Assembly (NCBI RefSeq): GCF_964199755.1
Contig: NW_027436002.1
Span: 1 to 64,000, forward strand
Direction of reading: 5' to 3'
Source: Larus michahellis
Lineage: Eukaryota; Chordata; Aves; Charadriiformes; Laridae
DNA: 64,000 bases
Positions within the stretch are counted from its first letter, which is position 1. Each line of letters opens with the position of its first letter. The notes beneath the pieces were generated by a model, which saw only the letters and a program-made list of their open reading frames with translations, did no database searches and was not told where the DNA came from. A program made the translations under genes and the position numbers. Below are positions 1 through 11,000 of this stretch, piece by piece.

Positions 1-252
1 CCCCAACTGCTCTCTCAGTGCCCCCCAACGACCTTTCCTGCCCCCTAAGCAGCGTCCTGCCCCCCAATTATCCTCCTAAACGGCCCCTGCGCCCTCCAGC
101 TGCCCCCTAAGTGCCCGCCAGCCCCTTCTCCATACCCCATTATTGCCATTGCAGTGACTCCTGTGCCCCACAACCACCCTCTAAGTGCTCCCCCGCCTCC
201 TTCCTGACCCCCAACCGCCCCCTAAGTGCCTCCCCCCGCCTCTGCCCCCCAG
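1..252 (+). repeat. C-rich intron end upstream of the first visible PPP4C exon
   Basis: Degenerate units resembling TGCCCCCTAAGTGCC and TGCCCCCCAA run up to the acceptor at 251-252. No coding similarity is seen, and the longest open frames here are by-products of the repeat. Confidence 0.6.
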
Positions 253-3200
253 GTCGGGGGGGACGTCCCAGAGACCAACTACCTGTTCATGGGGACTTTG
301 TGGATCGGGGTTTCTACAGCGTCGAGACCTTCCTGCTGCTGCTGGCGCTCAAGGTGGGACCTGGAGGGCGGGGACCCACATGTGGGGGGGGGGGACCCAG
401 GTGTCCCCGGGGGGCGGGGGGGGGGGGTAGGCATCTGGGGGGGACCCAAGTGTCTGGGGCGGAGGGGGTACTGGGGCGGGGGGGGACCCAGATGTCTGGT
501 GGGGGATGCGGGAGGGACCCAGGTATTGGGGGGGGGACAACATGGGGGGGGACCTGGGGCCGGGGGGGACCCAGATGTCTGGTGGGGGATGCGGGAGGGA
601 CCCAGGTATTGGGGGGGGGGAACCCGGGGTGGGGAGGGGGGACGGACCCACAGGGGGACCCAGGCGTGCAGGGAGGGCCCCAGGGGGCTGGGGGGGGGGG
701 ACACACAATGTGGGAGGGACCCAGACATCTGGGGGGGTCCTGGAGGGGACCCAAGTGTCTGGGGGGCGGGGGGGGGGGGGCGGGGACACCTGGAGGGGGG
801 GGGGATGGGTGCGACGACACCCATGGGTGCGGGCGCCGCAGGTGCGTTACCCCGACCGCATCACCCTGATCCGGGGCAACCACGAGAGCCGGCAGATCAC
901 CCAGGTGTACGGCTTCTACGACGAGTGTCTGCGCAAGTACGGCTCCGTCACCGTCTGGCGCTACTGCACCGAGATCTTCGACTACCTCAGCCTCTCCGCC
1001 ATCATCGACGGCAAGGTCCGCACACGCCACGCACACGCCAGGGACACGCCGGGGCGGGGGGGGGGGCGGGGCCGTGCCGTGCCGTGAGTTCTGCAGCCGC
1101 GTTGCCTCTGGGGAGGGCTCTGGGAGCACGCTGGTGTAGATGATGATATGCTAAGCGCATGCTGGCACACGCGAAGTACATGCTAGGGCACGCTAAGCAC
1201 ACGCTAAGGGCGTGTGGGCGTATAGGGAGACGCGTCGATGAGGGGGGTGCCAATAGCTTCATGCTCCGCAGCTGCGTTGCCCTGGGGAGGGCTCTGGGAG
1301 CACGCTGGTGTAGGCGAGGACGTGCGTAGTACACAACAGGACATGCTAAGCACATGCTAGGACGCGCTAAGATCATGCAAGCGGTGCAGGGAGATCTGTT
1401 TACGAGGGCGGCGCGGGTAGGTTTGCTCTGCCGCTGCCTTGCTGCTGTGGGGCGCTCTGTGAGCGCGGGGGGGTAGGTACAGACACGCAAAGTACGTGCC
1501 CAGATGTGCTAAATGCACGCTAGGACATGCTAAGAACACGTGAAGGGCACGTAAGTGCGCGGGAAGATCCGTTTATGAGGTCGGCAGCGGGAGCCTCGTG
1601 CCTTGTATCCGCACTGCTGCTGTGGACCGCTCTGTGCGCACACTGGGGTGGCTTAGGACACGCTAAACGTGTGTTAGGACATACTAAGTACATGCTAGGA
1701 CATGCTAAGAACACGCTATGGGCACAAAGGCACATGGGAAGCTGTGACTACGAGGGCTGCACCAGCAGCTTTGCTTTTTGCAGCCCCCTTGCTGTCACGG
1801 GCGACGCGACGAGCGTGCTGGGATGGCCTAAGCGCGTGCGAAGGGCACGCTAAGGACATGCTAAGCACACGCCAGGGCACGCTAGTGATATGCTAGGACA
1901 CGCTAAGCACGCGTGCGGCAGTAAGGAGGTGTGTTTGGGGGCAGCTTTGCTCTCTGCAGCCTCATTGCCGCCCTGGGCACCACGATGAGGACGCTGGCAG
2001 ACTTTAGAACATGTTAACGACACGCTAAAAGCACGTCAAGGACACGCTAAGCACACGTGGGGGCATGGGCAGGCCCCTGGGGTTGGATTCAGGGGCCTGT
2101 TTCCCCCCGGAGGTCCCTCCAGCCTCGCGGGGTTGGGGGGGCGGAGGGGCGGCACAGGCATCGCACATGTTAAGCACACGCGTGTCCCTGCAGATCTTCT
2201 GCGTGCACGGGGGCCTCTCGCCCTCCATCCAGACGCTGGACCAGATCCGCACCATCGACCGCAAGCAGGAGGTGCCCCACGACGGCCCCATGTGCGACCT
2301 GCTCTGGTCCGACCCCGAGGGTATGTCCCACACACGCGTGTCGGCCCGTGTTACCGCGTGTCCCCGCTCTGCAGGGCGGGGGGGAGCCCGGCGGCCCCCC
2401 TCCACCCCCCTGTCGCGTGGCGTGGCCCGTGCGGCGCCCCGCAGCCTCCTCGTCGCTCTCGGGGTGGCCTTGTCACCTGGGGGGGGGACACACACGTGAC
2501 GCATGCGTGTGTTGTGTGTTGGCACACGGGGGTGCCGGGCTGGGGCGTATGGCAGCATGGGGGGACCCGTGTGACGCCCCCTGGCCACGCAGGGCTGGCG
2601 CGTGTGCCACGCGTGTGAAGCCGCGGGCACGTTGGGCTGCTCCACGTGAGGCAGGTGGAGACGTGTGGCACGCGTGTGGGTCGCGTGTGCCCCCACACAC
2701 ACCTCGGTGTGGCACACGCGTGACCTTTGAGCCACAGCTGGCTGCTCCACGTGACACGCGTGACCCCGTGGCCACGCTGGGCCGCTCCCTGTGACGCGTG
2801 TGGACGCGAAACGTGCGTGTGGGTCACGCGTCCCCACGCAAAGCCCCTCCTCTGGCCCCTGTGGCTCCAGGTGACGCGTGTGTGACCGCGCCGGGCTGCC
2901 GCGTGCAACGTGTGTGGGGCTGTGGTCACATGTGGATGCGTGTGACACGCGTGTGCTACATCTCCCTGCATACCCACCCCCCCGCCTCTCCGTGTGACAC
3001 GTATGGCCGCGCCACGCCACCCGCGTGACACCCTGTGGCCGCATGGGGCTGCTCCAGGTGCTACACGCAACACGCGTGTGGGTGGCGTGGCCATACACGT
3101 GGCCACTAATGCCCCCCCCCCGCGGCTCAGGGTGACACCCGTGTCACCGCCCAGCCTCACGGCAAGTCACATCCCCCTTCCCCCCCCCCACCGTAACACG

Positions 3201-4491
3201 TAACACGCGTGTGGCAGACACCACGGGCTGGGGCGTGTCGCCGCGGGGGGCCGGCTACCTCTTCGGCAGCGACGTGGTGGCCCAGTTCAACGCCTCCAAC
3301 GACATCGACATGATCTGCCGGGCCCATCAGCTCGTCATGGAGGGCTACAAGTGGCACTTCAACGAGACCGTCCTCACCGTCTGGTCGGCCCCCAACTACT
3401 GCTACAGGTCAGCCCGCACGCCAAGCACACGCCAAGCACACGCTAAGCACACGCCAAGCGCACGCCGTGCCCACGGAAAGAGGGGAGGAGCGGGATGGGC
3501 GCAGCGGGGCCGCGGGCGGCGTTGGGATGGGAGCGGTCGCCCGCTTGGGCTGTGGTTGACGGTGGGGTCCCAGCGCACAAAGAACACGCTAAGTACACGC
3601 GAAGGCGCCCCGTGGGGTCGGGGGTGGGGGGCACTGAGCGGCGCTCGAGCGGCTGAGGGCTGTGCAGGCGAGACTCGACGTGCGGAGGACACGCTAAGGA
3701 CACGCGATGACGTGACACGGGGCAGGGAACACGGTTGGAGGGGGGGACCATCACCATCGCACACGCTAAGCACATGCCCAGCACACGCTAAGGGGAGGGG
3801 GCGGGGTGTTGGTGGCACTGGGTGGGGGGGAGGGTTGGCATCTGGTTGGGCTGGGGTTGATGGTGGGGTGTCAACATGCTAGGACACGCCAAGGACACGC
3901 TAATAACACGGTAAGGTGGGGGGGGTGGGGGGGACGCCAGCGGGCGGTGAGTGATGCGTGAATGGGGCCGTCCCCGTGGTGGGCTCGGCCACGGCTGCTG
4001 CTGTGGGGGGATCTCGACACGCTAAGAACATGCTAATTACACGTCAAGGTGTGGTGTGACGCAGGGAGGGGGGGGGACGGGACACAGGCGGGCACCAAAT
4101 GACGCTCAGAGGGAACCGTCGTCAGCGCGGGGTCGCCCGCGGCGGCCGTAGAGGTGAGCTGACACGCTAAGGACACGCTAAGCACACGCTAAGCACACGT
4201 GACGAGGTGAACGGAGGGTGGGGAACGCGGCGGGGGGGAGGGGAATCCGAATGACCGTCACGGCGTCAGCCACCAACTGCTGCTGCCCTGGGGGGGGGGG
4301 TTGCGTGTCCCCACGCACACGCTAAGCACACGCTAAGCACACGCCGCCTCCCCCCCCGCAGGTGCGGGAACGTGGCGGCCATCTTGGAGCTGGACGAGCA
4401 CCTGCAGAAGGAGTTCATCATCTTCGAGGCGGCGCCGCAGGAGACGCGGGGGATCCCCTCCAAGAAGCCGGTGGCCGACTACTTCCTGTGA
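253..4491 (+). CDS. PPP4C: PPP4C, protein phosphatase 4 catalytic subunit (3' five exons; 5' end outside window)
   Basis: Catalytic subunit of the PP2A-like Ser/Thr phosphatase PP4, which works with PPP4R regulatory subunits in DNA repair, centrosome function and signalling. Exons seen: 253-353, 842-1015, 2194-2320, 3218-3407 and 4362-4491 (TGA 4489-4491). All have GT-AG borders with matching phases, and together they give about the last 240 of the family's 307 residues. Visible family motifs are [23 protein letters not shown] (metal site), [30 protein letters not shown], and the C-terminal DYFL whose last Leu is the known carboxymethylation site. The protein is almost identical to mammalian PPP4C as I recall it. 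The GDxHG exon lies upstream of the window. One G appears to be missing near 291-295 in the GDFVDRG codons, so that exon is 101 nt rather than 102. The strong conservation on both sides argues for a homopolymer sequencing error, not a pseudogene. Confidence 0.96.
354..841 (+). repeat. G-rich minisatellite in PPP4C intron
   Basis: Units of the GGGACCCAGGTGTCTGGGG type alternate with GGGGGATGCGGGAGGGACC. An almost exact block of roughly 95 bp (GATGTCTGGTGGGGGATGCG and following) occurs at about 492 and 575. The same GACCCAGGTGTC kernel returns in SRCAP introns near 27.1, 29.1 and 30.1 kb and in RNF40 introns near 37.0 and 57.0 kb. Confidence 0.75.
1016..2193 (+). repeat. ACACGCTAAG-type repeat with higher-order units in PPP4C intron
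   Basis: Short degenerate units (ACACGCTAAG, ACATGCTAAG) alternate with a spacer of roughly 90 bp that carries GCAGC.GCGTTGCC and GGGCTCTGGGAGCACGCTGG. About six larger units of roughly 170 bp can be followed between 1080 and 2030. The ACACGCTAA kernel reappears after 3408 and in RNF40 after 50270. Confidence 0.75.
2321..3217 (+). repeat. GTGACACGCGTG-rich repeat in PPP4C intron
   Basis: Dense, irregular copies of CACACGCGTGTG and GTGACGCGTGTG, with many MluI-like ACGCGT palindromes and alternating purine-pyrimidine runs. No coding signal is seen. Confidence 0.7.
3408..4361 (+). repeat. ACACGCTAAG-type repeat, last PPP4C intron
   Basis: Clusters of ACACGCTAAGCACACGC at about 3418-3470, 3580-3600, 3690-3710, 3760-3790, 3870-3910, 4015-4045, 4160-4200 and 4315-4345. 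Between them lie G-rich spacers of roughly 100 bp. The last cluster sits directly before the acceptor at 4360-4361. Confidence 0.75.
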
Positions 4492-5270
4492 CATCATCCC
4501 CCGCCCCGCCCCAGCCCCGCCCGTGTCCCCAACGGGCCACCCATGTCCTGCGGGGCCACCCGCGGGGTCCCCCGGGGCCACCCCCCCTCCACCAGAGATG
4601 CGGGGTGTCCTCTCCGAGGTGACCGACCGGTGGTGGCATCTAAGGAGGCTTCGAGACGTTCTCCTGGGTTTTGTCCCCTCCTGGGCCACCCCGGTGTCCC
4701 CCGGGGGTCACTTGGAGCCACCCGGGGCCACCGGATCCGTGGGAGACGTGGGGTGTCCCCTTCACAATGGCCACGGCGGTGGCGTCTGGGGGAGGCTTGG
4801 GGACGTCACCGTGTCCCCGGGCCACCACGGTGTCACCCCCGGCCTCGCCGAGAGCCGCCCGAGGGCCACCGTGTCTCTAGGAGACGTGGGGTGTCCCCTT
4901 CGAGGTGACCGCCGGTGGTGGCACCTGGGGGAGGCTTGGGGACGTCACCGTGTCCCTTGTCCCCTCCTGGGCCGCCACGGTGTCACCCGTGTCCCGCGGG
5001 GTCACCGGCAGCCAGCCCCCCCCCCCCCCCAAAGTGGCCTTGTCCTCTCCTGTCTCCCCGGGTCACCCTCCCTTGGGGCCACCCCGTGACCCTTGGGGAC
5101 ACTCCGTGACGTCTGGGACCCCCCTGTGACACCCCCCAACCCCCCCCCACCCCCGTCCGGGGGCGGCCCCTCCCCCCGCCCGCGCGCGTTGTTGGGGTGA
5201 AAACAGGGATTTTGGTTTTTTTTTTCTTTTTGACGCCGTTTCTGCTCCTTTTAGATAAAAAAACAGGTCG
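4492..5270 (+). other. PPP4C: PPP4C 3'UTR with internal repeats
   Basis: Follows the stop codon. It holds about three degenerate copies of a 140-160 bp unit with the landmarks GAGACGTGGGGTGTCCCCTT and GGAGGCTTGGGGACGTCACC (around 4610, 4745 and 4880). A T-rich stretch at 5211-5230 is followed by AGATAAAAAA at about 5253-5262, the only A-rich polyadenylation candidate and a non-canonical hexamer. The 3' end is therefore inferred. Confidence 0.5.
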
Positions 5271-5329
5271 AAACTGCCCCCGGAGTGGTGTGACGTTGGG
5301 GGGGGGACGTGGGGGACTCGGGGGGGGCT

Positions 5330-6000
5330 GTGGGGGGCCCCCCATGGCCGCCCTCCCATCATCCCCTGCGCTCACCCAACATGGCCGCCCTTCCCCCCCC
5401 GCCACGTGCCCGCGCCCTGACGTCACTCGCAGCGCGCCGACGTCACGCCGCCACGGGGTGGGCGGAGCTTCCCCCCTCGCCCCGCCCTTTCCCCTTCCCT
5501 GGCCACGCCCCCTACCCTCCGAGGGGCGGGGCCCGCGCGCCACGCGCCGCCCGCCGCCATCTTCTCCCCTCTCGCGAGACCCGCCTCGCTCTGAGCGCGC
5601 GGGGGGGGGGGGGGGGGAGGGGGATGAAATCTCGCGAGATCCCTGTTGCCGCCGCGCCGGGTTCTCGCGAGATCTCGAAGGCCACGCCTCCCCCTCCCTC
5701 CTTCCCCGCCCCTTCCTCCCCCCCCCCTCTCCCCCCCCCCCCACAGTCCGCCGGCAGCGCGCGCGCGGCGGCGGCCGCCGCCATTTTGCCGCTGGCCCGG
5801 TGGCTTCGGACTCCATTTCCCGTGAGCCCCGGGGCTGGGGGGGGGGGCGGGGGGGCACCGGGCCGGGGGGCGGCTTTGGGGTGGGGGGGAGGGAGATTGG
5901 GGGCGGCCATTTTGCGGCGGCGGATGGCGGCGGAGCGGCGGGGCTGAGGCGGAGCGGGAGGCGCCTCCCCCTCCCCCCCCCTCCCCCTCCCGTGAGGTGA
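5330..6000 (+). promoter_or_regulatory. SRCAP: SRCAP CpG-island promoter
   Basis: An unmasked CpG-dense block between PPP4C and SRCAP. It contains a full CRE (TGACGTCA, 5418-5425) and a second GACGTCAC just downstream. Three exact TCTCGCGAGA motifs (5570-5579, 5630-5639, 5663-5672) match the element bound by BANP in mammals. Several GC boxes and YY1-like GCCATTTTG or GCCATCTT sites (about 5556, 5779, 5910) are also present. A likely non-coding first exon ends with a donor at 5820/5821 (TTTCCC|GTGAGC). No TATA box is seen. The short distance from PPP4C leaves no room for another gene. Confidence 0.75.
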
Positions 6001-7199
6001 GGCCGCGAGCGATCGGTAACGGGAGAGCGGGGACCCCCCCCTCCCCCTCCGAGGGAAAGGGCGGGAAAGGGGGGAGGGGACCCCGGTGTGGGGCAGGCGA
6101 CCCCCGTGGGGCACCCAAGTGGGGCCGCGTGTGGGGCAGGCAGAGGGTCCCTCTGTGGGGCTGAGGGTCCGAGATGTGGGGCAGTGGACCTTCGTGGGGC
6201 CTGGGGGGCCCCCAAGTGGGGCAAGGGGGCCGGGTGTGGGGCAGGCTGAGGGCCTTTCTGTGGGGCTGAGGGTCCAAGATGTGGGGCGGGGGACCCCGGT
6301 GTGCGGCGGCCAAAGGCTCCCTCTGCGGGCCTCGGGATCCAAAGTGTGGGGCAGGGATCGCCCGTGGGGCTGGGGGGGCCCCCAGCTGGGGCCTGGTGGG
6401 GGGCGAGGGGCCTCCGTGTGGGGCAGCCTGAGGGCCCTCTCTGTGGGGCTTGAGGTCCAAGATGTGGGGCAGGGGACCCCCATGCGGGGCAGGCAGGGGC
6501 TCCCTCTGTGGGGCAGGGGACGTGTGTGTGGGGCGATGGACCCTCATGTGGGGCAGCCAGAGGGACTTACACGTGGGGCACCCCCCGGCTGTTGCTGTGG
6601 GGCAGGGGGCCCCCTCATGGGGCCTGGGGACCCCGGTGTGGGACACCCTGAGGGTCCCGCTGTGGGGCAGGGGATCTCCATGTGGGGCTTGGGGACCCCG
6701 CTATGGGGCAGGGGACCTTTCTGTGGGGCACCTGTAGGGCCTCCGATGTGGGGCACCCCATGGGTGTTGCTGTGGCACAGGGGACCCCCAAGTGGGTCAC
6801 ACACACCCCCCCCCCAGTGCAGGTCAAAGTTCAGAGGGTGCCTGGGGTCAGGCGGGGGGGAGGGGGGGTGTCACCATGGGGGGGGGGAGGGCAGGACCCA
6901 TTTGAGGGGGTGTGAGCACCTGTTTGGGGGGGGTCAGCACCCATTGGGGGGGTGGCACCCATTGAGGGGGTGTGAGTACCTATTTTGGGGGGTCAGCACC
7001 CATTTGGGAGGGTTGTACCCATTTTGGGGGGGCTCAGCACCCGTTTGGGGGGCTTAGCACCCACTGAGGGGGGAGCAGCACCCACAGGGGGGTGTCAATA
7101 TCGGGGGGGTCAGCACCCCTGGGGGTGTCAGCACCCATGGGTGGGGGTCACCCACTGTTCCCCTCTCTCTGTGTGTCGTGTGTCCCCCCCCCCCGCCAG
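6000..7199 (+). repeat. G-rich minisatellites in SRCAP 5' intron
   Basis: At 6080-6790, copies of TGTGGGGCAGGGGACC and TGTGGGGCTGAGGGTCC. At 6890-7160, copies of GGGGGTCAGCACCCATTTGG. Open frames on both strands arise from stop-free units and are not genes. Confidence 0.7.
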
Positions 7200-7500
7200 G
7201 AGCGGCCCCCCCCGCACCACCGACACCGTGGAAGTGGAGTGTGAGGAGGAGGAGGAGGGCCCCGCGCACACAGGTGGGGCGGCAGCACCCATGGGTGCTG
7301 GGGGTGGGGGGGGGGCAGCACCCATGGGTGTCCCCCCTCACCCTGACCCCTTATTCCGCCCCCCCCCAGAGCGCAGGCTGGGCCGCCCAGGGGCCCAGGA
7401 GCTGGACCAGGATGAGGCCCCCCCTTCCCAGCATGCCCTGGGGCAGGCGGGGGGCCCCGGGGCCCCCCCACCTCGCCCCCACCCGCCGCTGCACCCCCAG
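7200..7500 (+). CDS. SRCAP: Candidate upstream SRCAP coding exons (7200-7273 and 7370-7500)
   Basis: Two exons with good acceptors and donors precede the conserved Met exon. Reading frames join in phase: exon 7200-7273 ends with one base of a codon, 7370-7500 finishes it, and the frame then enters 8083 without a stop. Exon 7200 encodes an acidic segment (TVEVECEEEEEG). Exon 7370 ends in HPPLHPQ and joins [14 protein letters not shown], resembling the mammalian SRCAP N-terminus where HPQLP precedes the MTGSNPVSP block. No initiator Met was found in frame in these exons, so the true start is unresolved. They could instead be 5'UTR that happens to be open. Confidence 0.55.
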
Positions 7501-8082
7501 GTGAGGGGGGGGGGCTGGGGAGGGAGCACCCAACACCCCCCCCGGACCCGTCTGGGAGGGGGCTCTGCCCCCAAAGTGACCCCCCCCCAAAGTGATCTCT
7601 GCCCCCCAAGTGACTTCCCCCCCAAGTGACCCACCCCAAACCCACCTCCCACCCCCTTACAGCCCCCCCAGCTCTTTTATACCCCCCGTAGACCCCCCCA
7701 ATTCCCCACAGACCCCCCCAAAAACCCCCCAGACTCCCCTGCCGCCTGTAACGCCCCGACTCCCTATAGAACCCCCCCACCTCTTCTGTGCCCCCCAACT
7801 ACCCATAGGCCCCCCCCAAATTCACGCACGTCCCCTTATAGACCCCCAAGACCCCCCCAACTCCTCATAGTCCCCCCAGATTCCCCCATAGACCCCCCCC
7901 AAACTCCTCTTGCTCCCCCACCCCATTATAGTCCCCCACCAGACTCCCCCCCCATGTCTCCCCCCCCCAAACCTCATTCCCGACCCCTGTTTCCACCCCT
8001 TCCCCCCCCAAGATTTACCCCCCAGCCCCACCTCCCCCCAAAACCTGACCCCCTGGTCCTGTGTCATTGTCCGCCCCCCCAG
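7501..8082 (+). repeat. C-rich intron before the SRCAP Met exon
   Basis: Degenerate units of about 20-25 bp of the type CCCCCCAACTCCTCATAGAC, with the G-rich complement as long open frames on the other strand. No other feature is seen. Confidence 0.65.
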
Positions 8083-8097
8083 CTCCCCCCGGCCAGA

Positions 8098-11000
8098 ATG
8101 ACGGGCAGCAACCCGGTGTCCCCCGCCTCCTCGGGCTCCCCCGGCAGCGTCTCGCCCCCCGCCTCCTCACCGGCCCCCCCCCGCCCTGATGGCCCCCCCG
8201 GCCCCCCGGAGCCCCCCAGCCTCTGGGACAAGACCCACGCCGAGATCGCCGAGCAGGCTAAGCACGTAAGCACCGACCCCCCCCACGTTTTGGCTTCTAG
8301 GCCCAGAGTCTTCCTCCAGCAGTGGGGGGGCGGGGGGCGGAATTGAGGGGCACTTGGGGGGCTCAGCCCCATAACTGGTGCTGGAGAGTGTCGGGTGTCA
8401 TCTGGGGGGGTTCGGAGGGCACTTGCGGGTGGCTCAGCGCTATACTAGCCACTGGAGAGTCTCGAGTGTCATGGGGGGGGGATTGGGCAGCACTTGGGGG
8501 GCTCAGCCCCATAGCTGGTGCTGGAAAGTCCCGCGTGTCATCTGGGGGGCACTTGGAGGGTGGCTCAGCCCTATAGAACCCGCTGCAGAATTTCAGTGTT
8601 TTTCTAGACCTATTTTTTGGGACAATTGAAGGCGATTTTTGGGGGTGATTTGACCTGACCCAACCCTATATCAGCCCTCGGAGAATCTCTGCTGCCGCAT
8701 AGGGATTTTGGGGGGGTTTTGGGGTGTGGTTGACCCCCTGCTGTGCCCCCCTCTCTCCCCCAGGAGGCGGAGGTGGAGCACCGGGTGGCAGAGATGAAGC
8801 GTGAAGGTTTCTGGTCCTTACGACGGTTGCCCAAAGTCCCGGAACCGGCCCGACCCAAGGTCCACTGGGACTATCTCTGCGAGGAGATGCAGTGGTTGGC
8901 TGCCGACTTCGCCCAGGAACGGCGTTGGAAGAGGGGCGTGGCCCGCAAGGTAGGGGGCCCCACCCTCTTTTCAGCCAATGGGGGAGGCTCAACCCAGTAG
9001 GAGCCGCTGGAGAGCCTCTGGTGGCATCTCGGAGGAGTTTGAAGGAGGTTCGACCCCCTGGAGAAGCTCTGGTGGCATCTCAGAGGGCTTCGTAAGAACT
9101 TTAGGGAAGGTTAACCCCCTCGAGAATCTCTGATCACATCTCGCAGGGGTTTGGAGAAGCTTTAGAGAAGGTTCAGCCCCCCCAGAGAAGTTCTGGTGGC
9201 ATCTCAGAGGCGTTTGGAGGAACTTTGGTTGAGGTCTGACTCTTTGGAGAATCTCTGATGGCATGTCAGAAGGGTTTGGAGGAGCTTTAGAGAAGGTTCA
9301 ACCACCCCAGAGAATCTCTGGTGGCATCTCAGGGGGGTTTGGAGGAGTTTTAGGGGAGACTCAAGCTCCTGGAGAAGCTCTGGTGGCATCTCAGGGGGGT
9401 TTGGAGGAGGCTCAGCCCTACAGCAGCCCCTTCCTCATCTTGGGCGCTTGGAGGTCCCTCCTGGTGGGTGCCACCCCCACCCATGGGTGTCCCCCCCACC
9501 CACGGGTGTCCCCCTTCCCCCCAGGTGGTGCGGATGGTGATGCGTCACCACGAGGAGCAGCGGCAGAAGGAGGAACGGGCCAAGCGGGAGGAACAGGCCA
9601 AGCTGCGCCGGGTGGCCGCCGCCATCGCCAAGGAGGTCAAGCAGTTCTGGAGCAACGTGGAGAAGGTGAGGACCACCCCCCTCCCCCCACCTCCCCCCCG
9701 GTGATGCCCACCCATGGGTGGCTTCTCACGGCCTTTGGGTCTCACCAGGGTTTTTGCATGTTGTGCTTTGGGTGGGGAGGAACTGGGTGGCCACCACCCA
9801 CGGAGCACTCTTAGGTGCTTAGCAGGACTTATTTAGCTACTTGTAGACCACCAGTGTTCTTGAGTGGCTACTTAGGTCTTCTTCGTGGCTACCAAATTTT
9901 GGGGCTGTCAGATGCGGCTAGCGTATTGGCAATTAGAGTTCATTTGGTCTCCAGAGCACTCCACAGACCCAGCATGTCTGTGGCCGCCCATGGGCCACCA
10001 AGGCTTTTAGGTGGCCACCAAGCTCGGGGGCACCCAGAAGTTCTTCGTACTCTGGCGCTTTTCAGCCTGGCCACCTCTGGGCTACCAACAGCTCCTGGGT
10101 GGCCATTAGTTCCAGGGCACCCATGGGTGCTTGGCAGCATGTCTGTGGCCACCCATGGGTTACCAACGTTTCTGAGTGGCCACTAAGGCTTCTAGGTGGC
10201 TACCAAGCTGTGAGGCACCCAAAGGTTCTTAACGCTCTGGTGCTTTTCAGCCTGGCCACCCCTGGGCTACCAACAGCTCCTGGGTGGCCACCAGCTCCAG
10301 GGTACCCATGGTGGGTACCCAATGTGGTACCCAGCACCACGTTGCTGACTACCAAATTAGTCTGTGTGGCCACCACACTCTGGAACACCCAGACGTGTTT
10401 AGCACGTAATTTTTTTCTAGCATGACTGCCACTGGGCTACCAAATTATCTCAGGGGGCTACCAAATTATCTCAGGTGGCCGCCAATCTCCTGGGGCAGCC
10501 ATGGGTGCAGAGCACCATGTACTCATCACTCTGGCCTACCAGTCCTCTTGAATGGCTACCACACAAAGGTGCTTGGCAGCCCGTAAACCTACCACCGCTG
10601 GATTACCGAAACACCTGGGTGGCTACCACCCATTGGGTGTCCCCACCCCCAGTTCCCTTCCAGCCTGGTCATTCACTGGGCTATCAGCCCTCGCTGGGTG
10701 GCCACTAACTCCTGGGGCACCCAAGGGGGCCCAGCACTACATCTGGGCTACCAAATTTCTTTGGGTGGCCATTACCCCCAGGAGACCCAAGAGTGCTCAG
10801 CAGCACGTTTCCAAACCCCACTGGGCTACCAAGTTGTCTCGGGTGTCTACCATCACTTTTGGTAGCCACTTTGTTCTGATGTTCTAGTGTTGCAGCATGT
10901 GGCTACTGGGCGCCCATAGTGGTTGGTGGGTGGTTGGCCAGTGGGTGCCCACGGTGGTCAGCAGGTGGCCAGTGGGTGCCCTTGGTGGCGATTGGGTGGC

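Noticed and set aside
5923-5946. ATG at 5923 (MAAERRG) as the SRCAP start
   Set aside because: The frame stops after seven codons and is not followed by a donor in phase.
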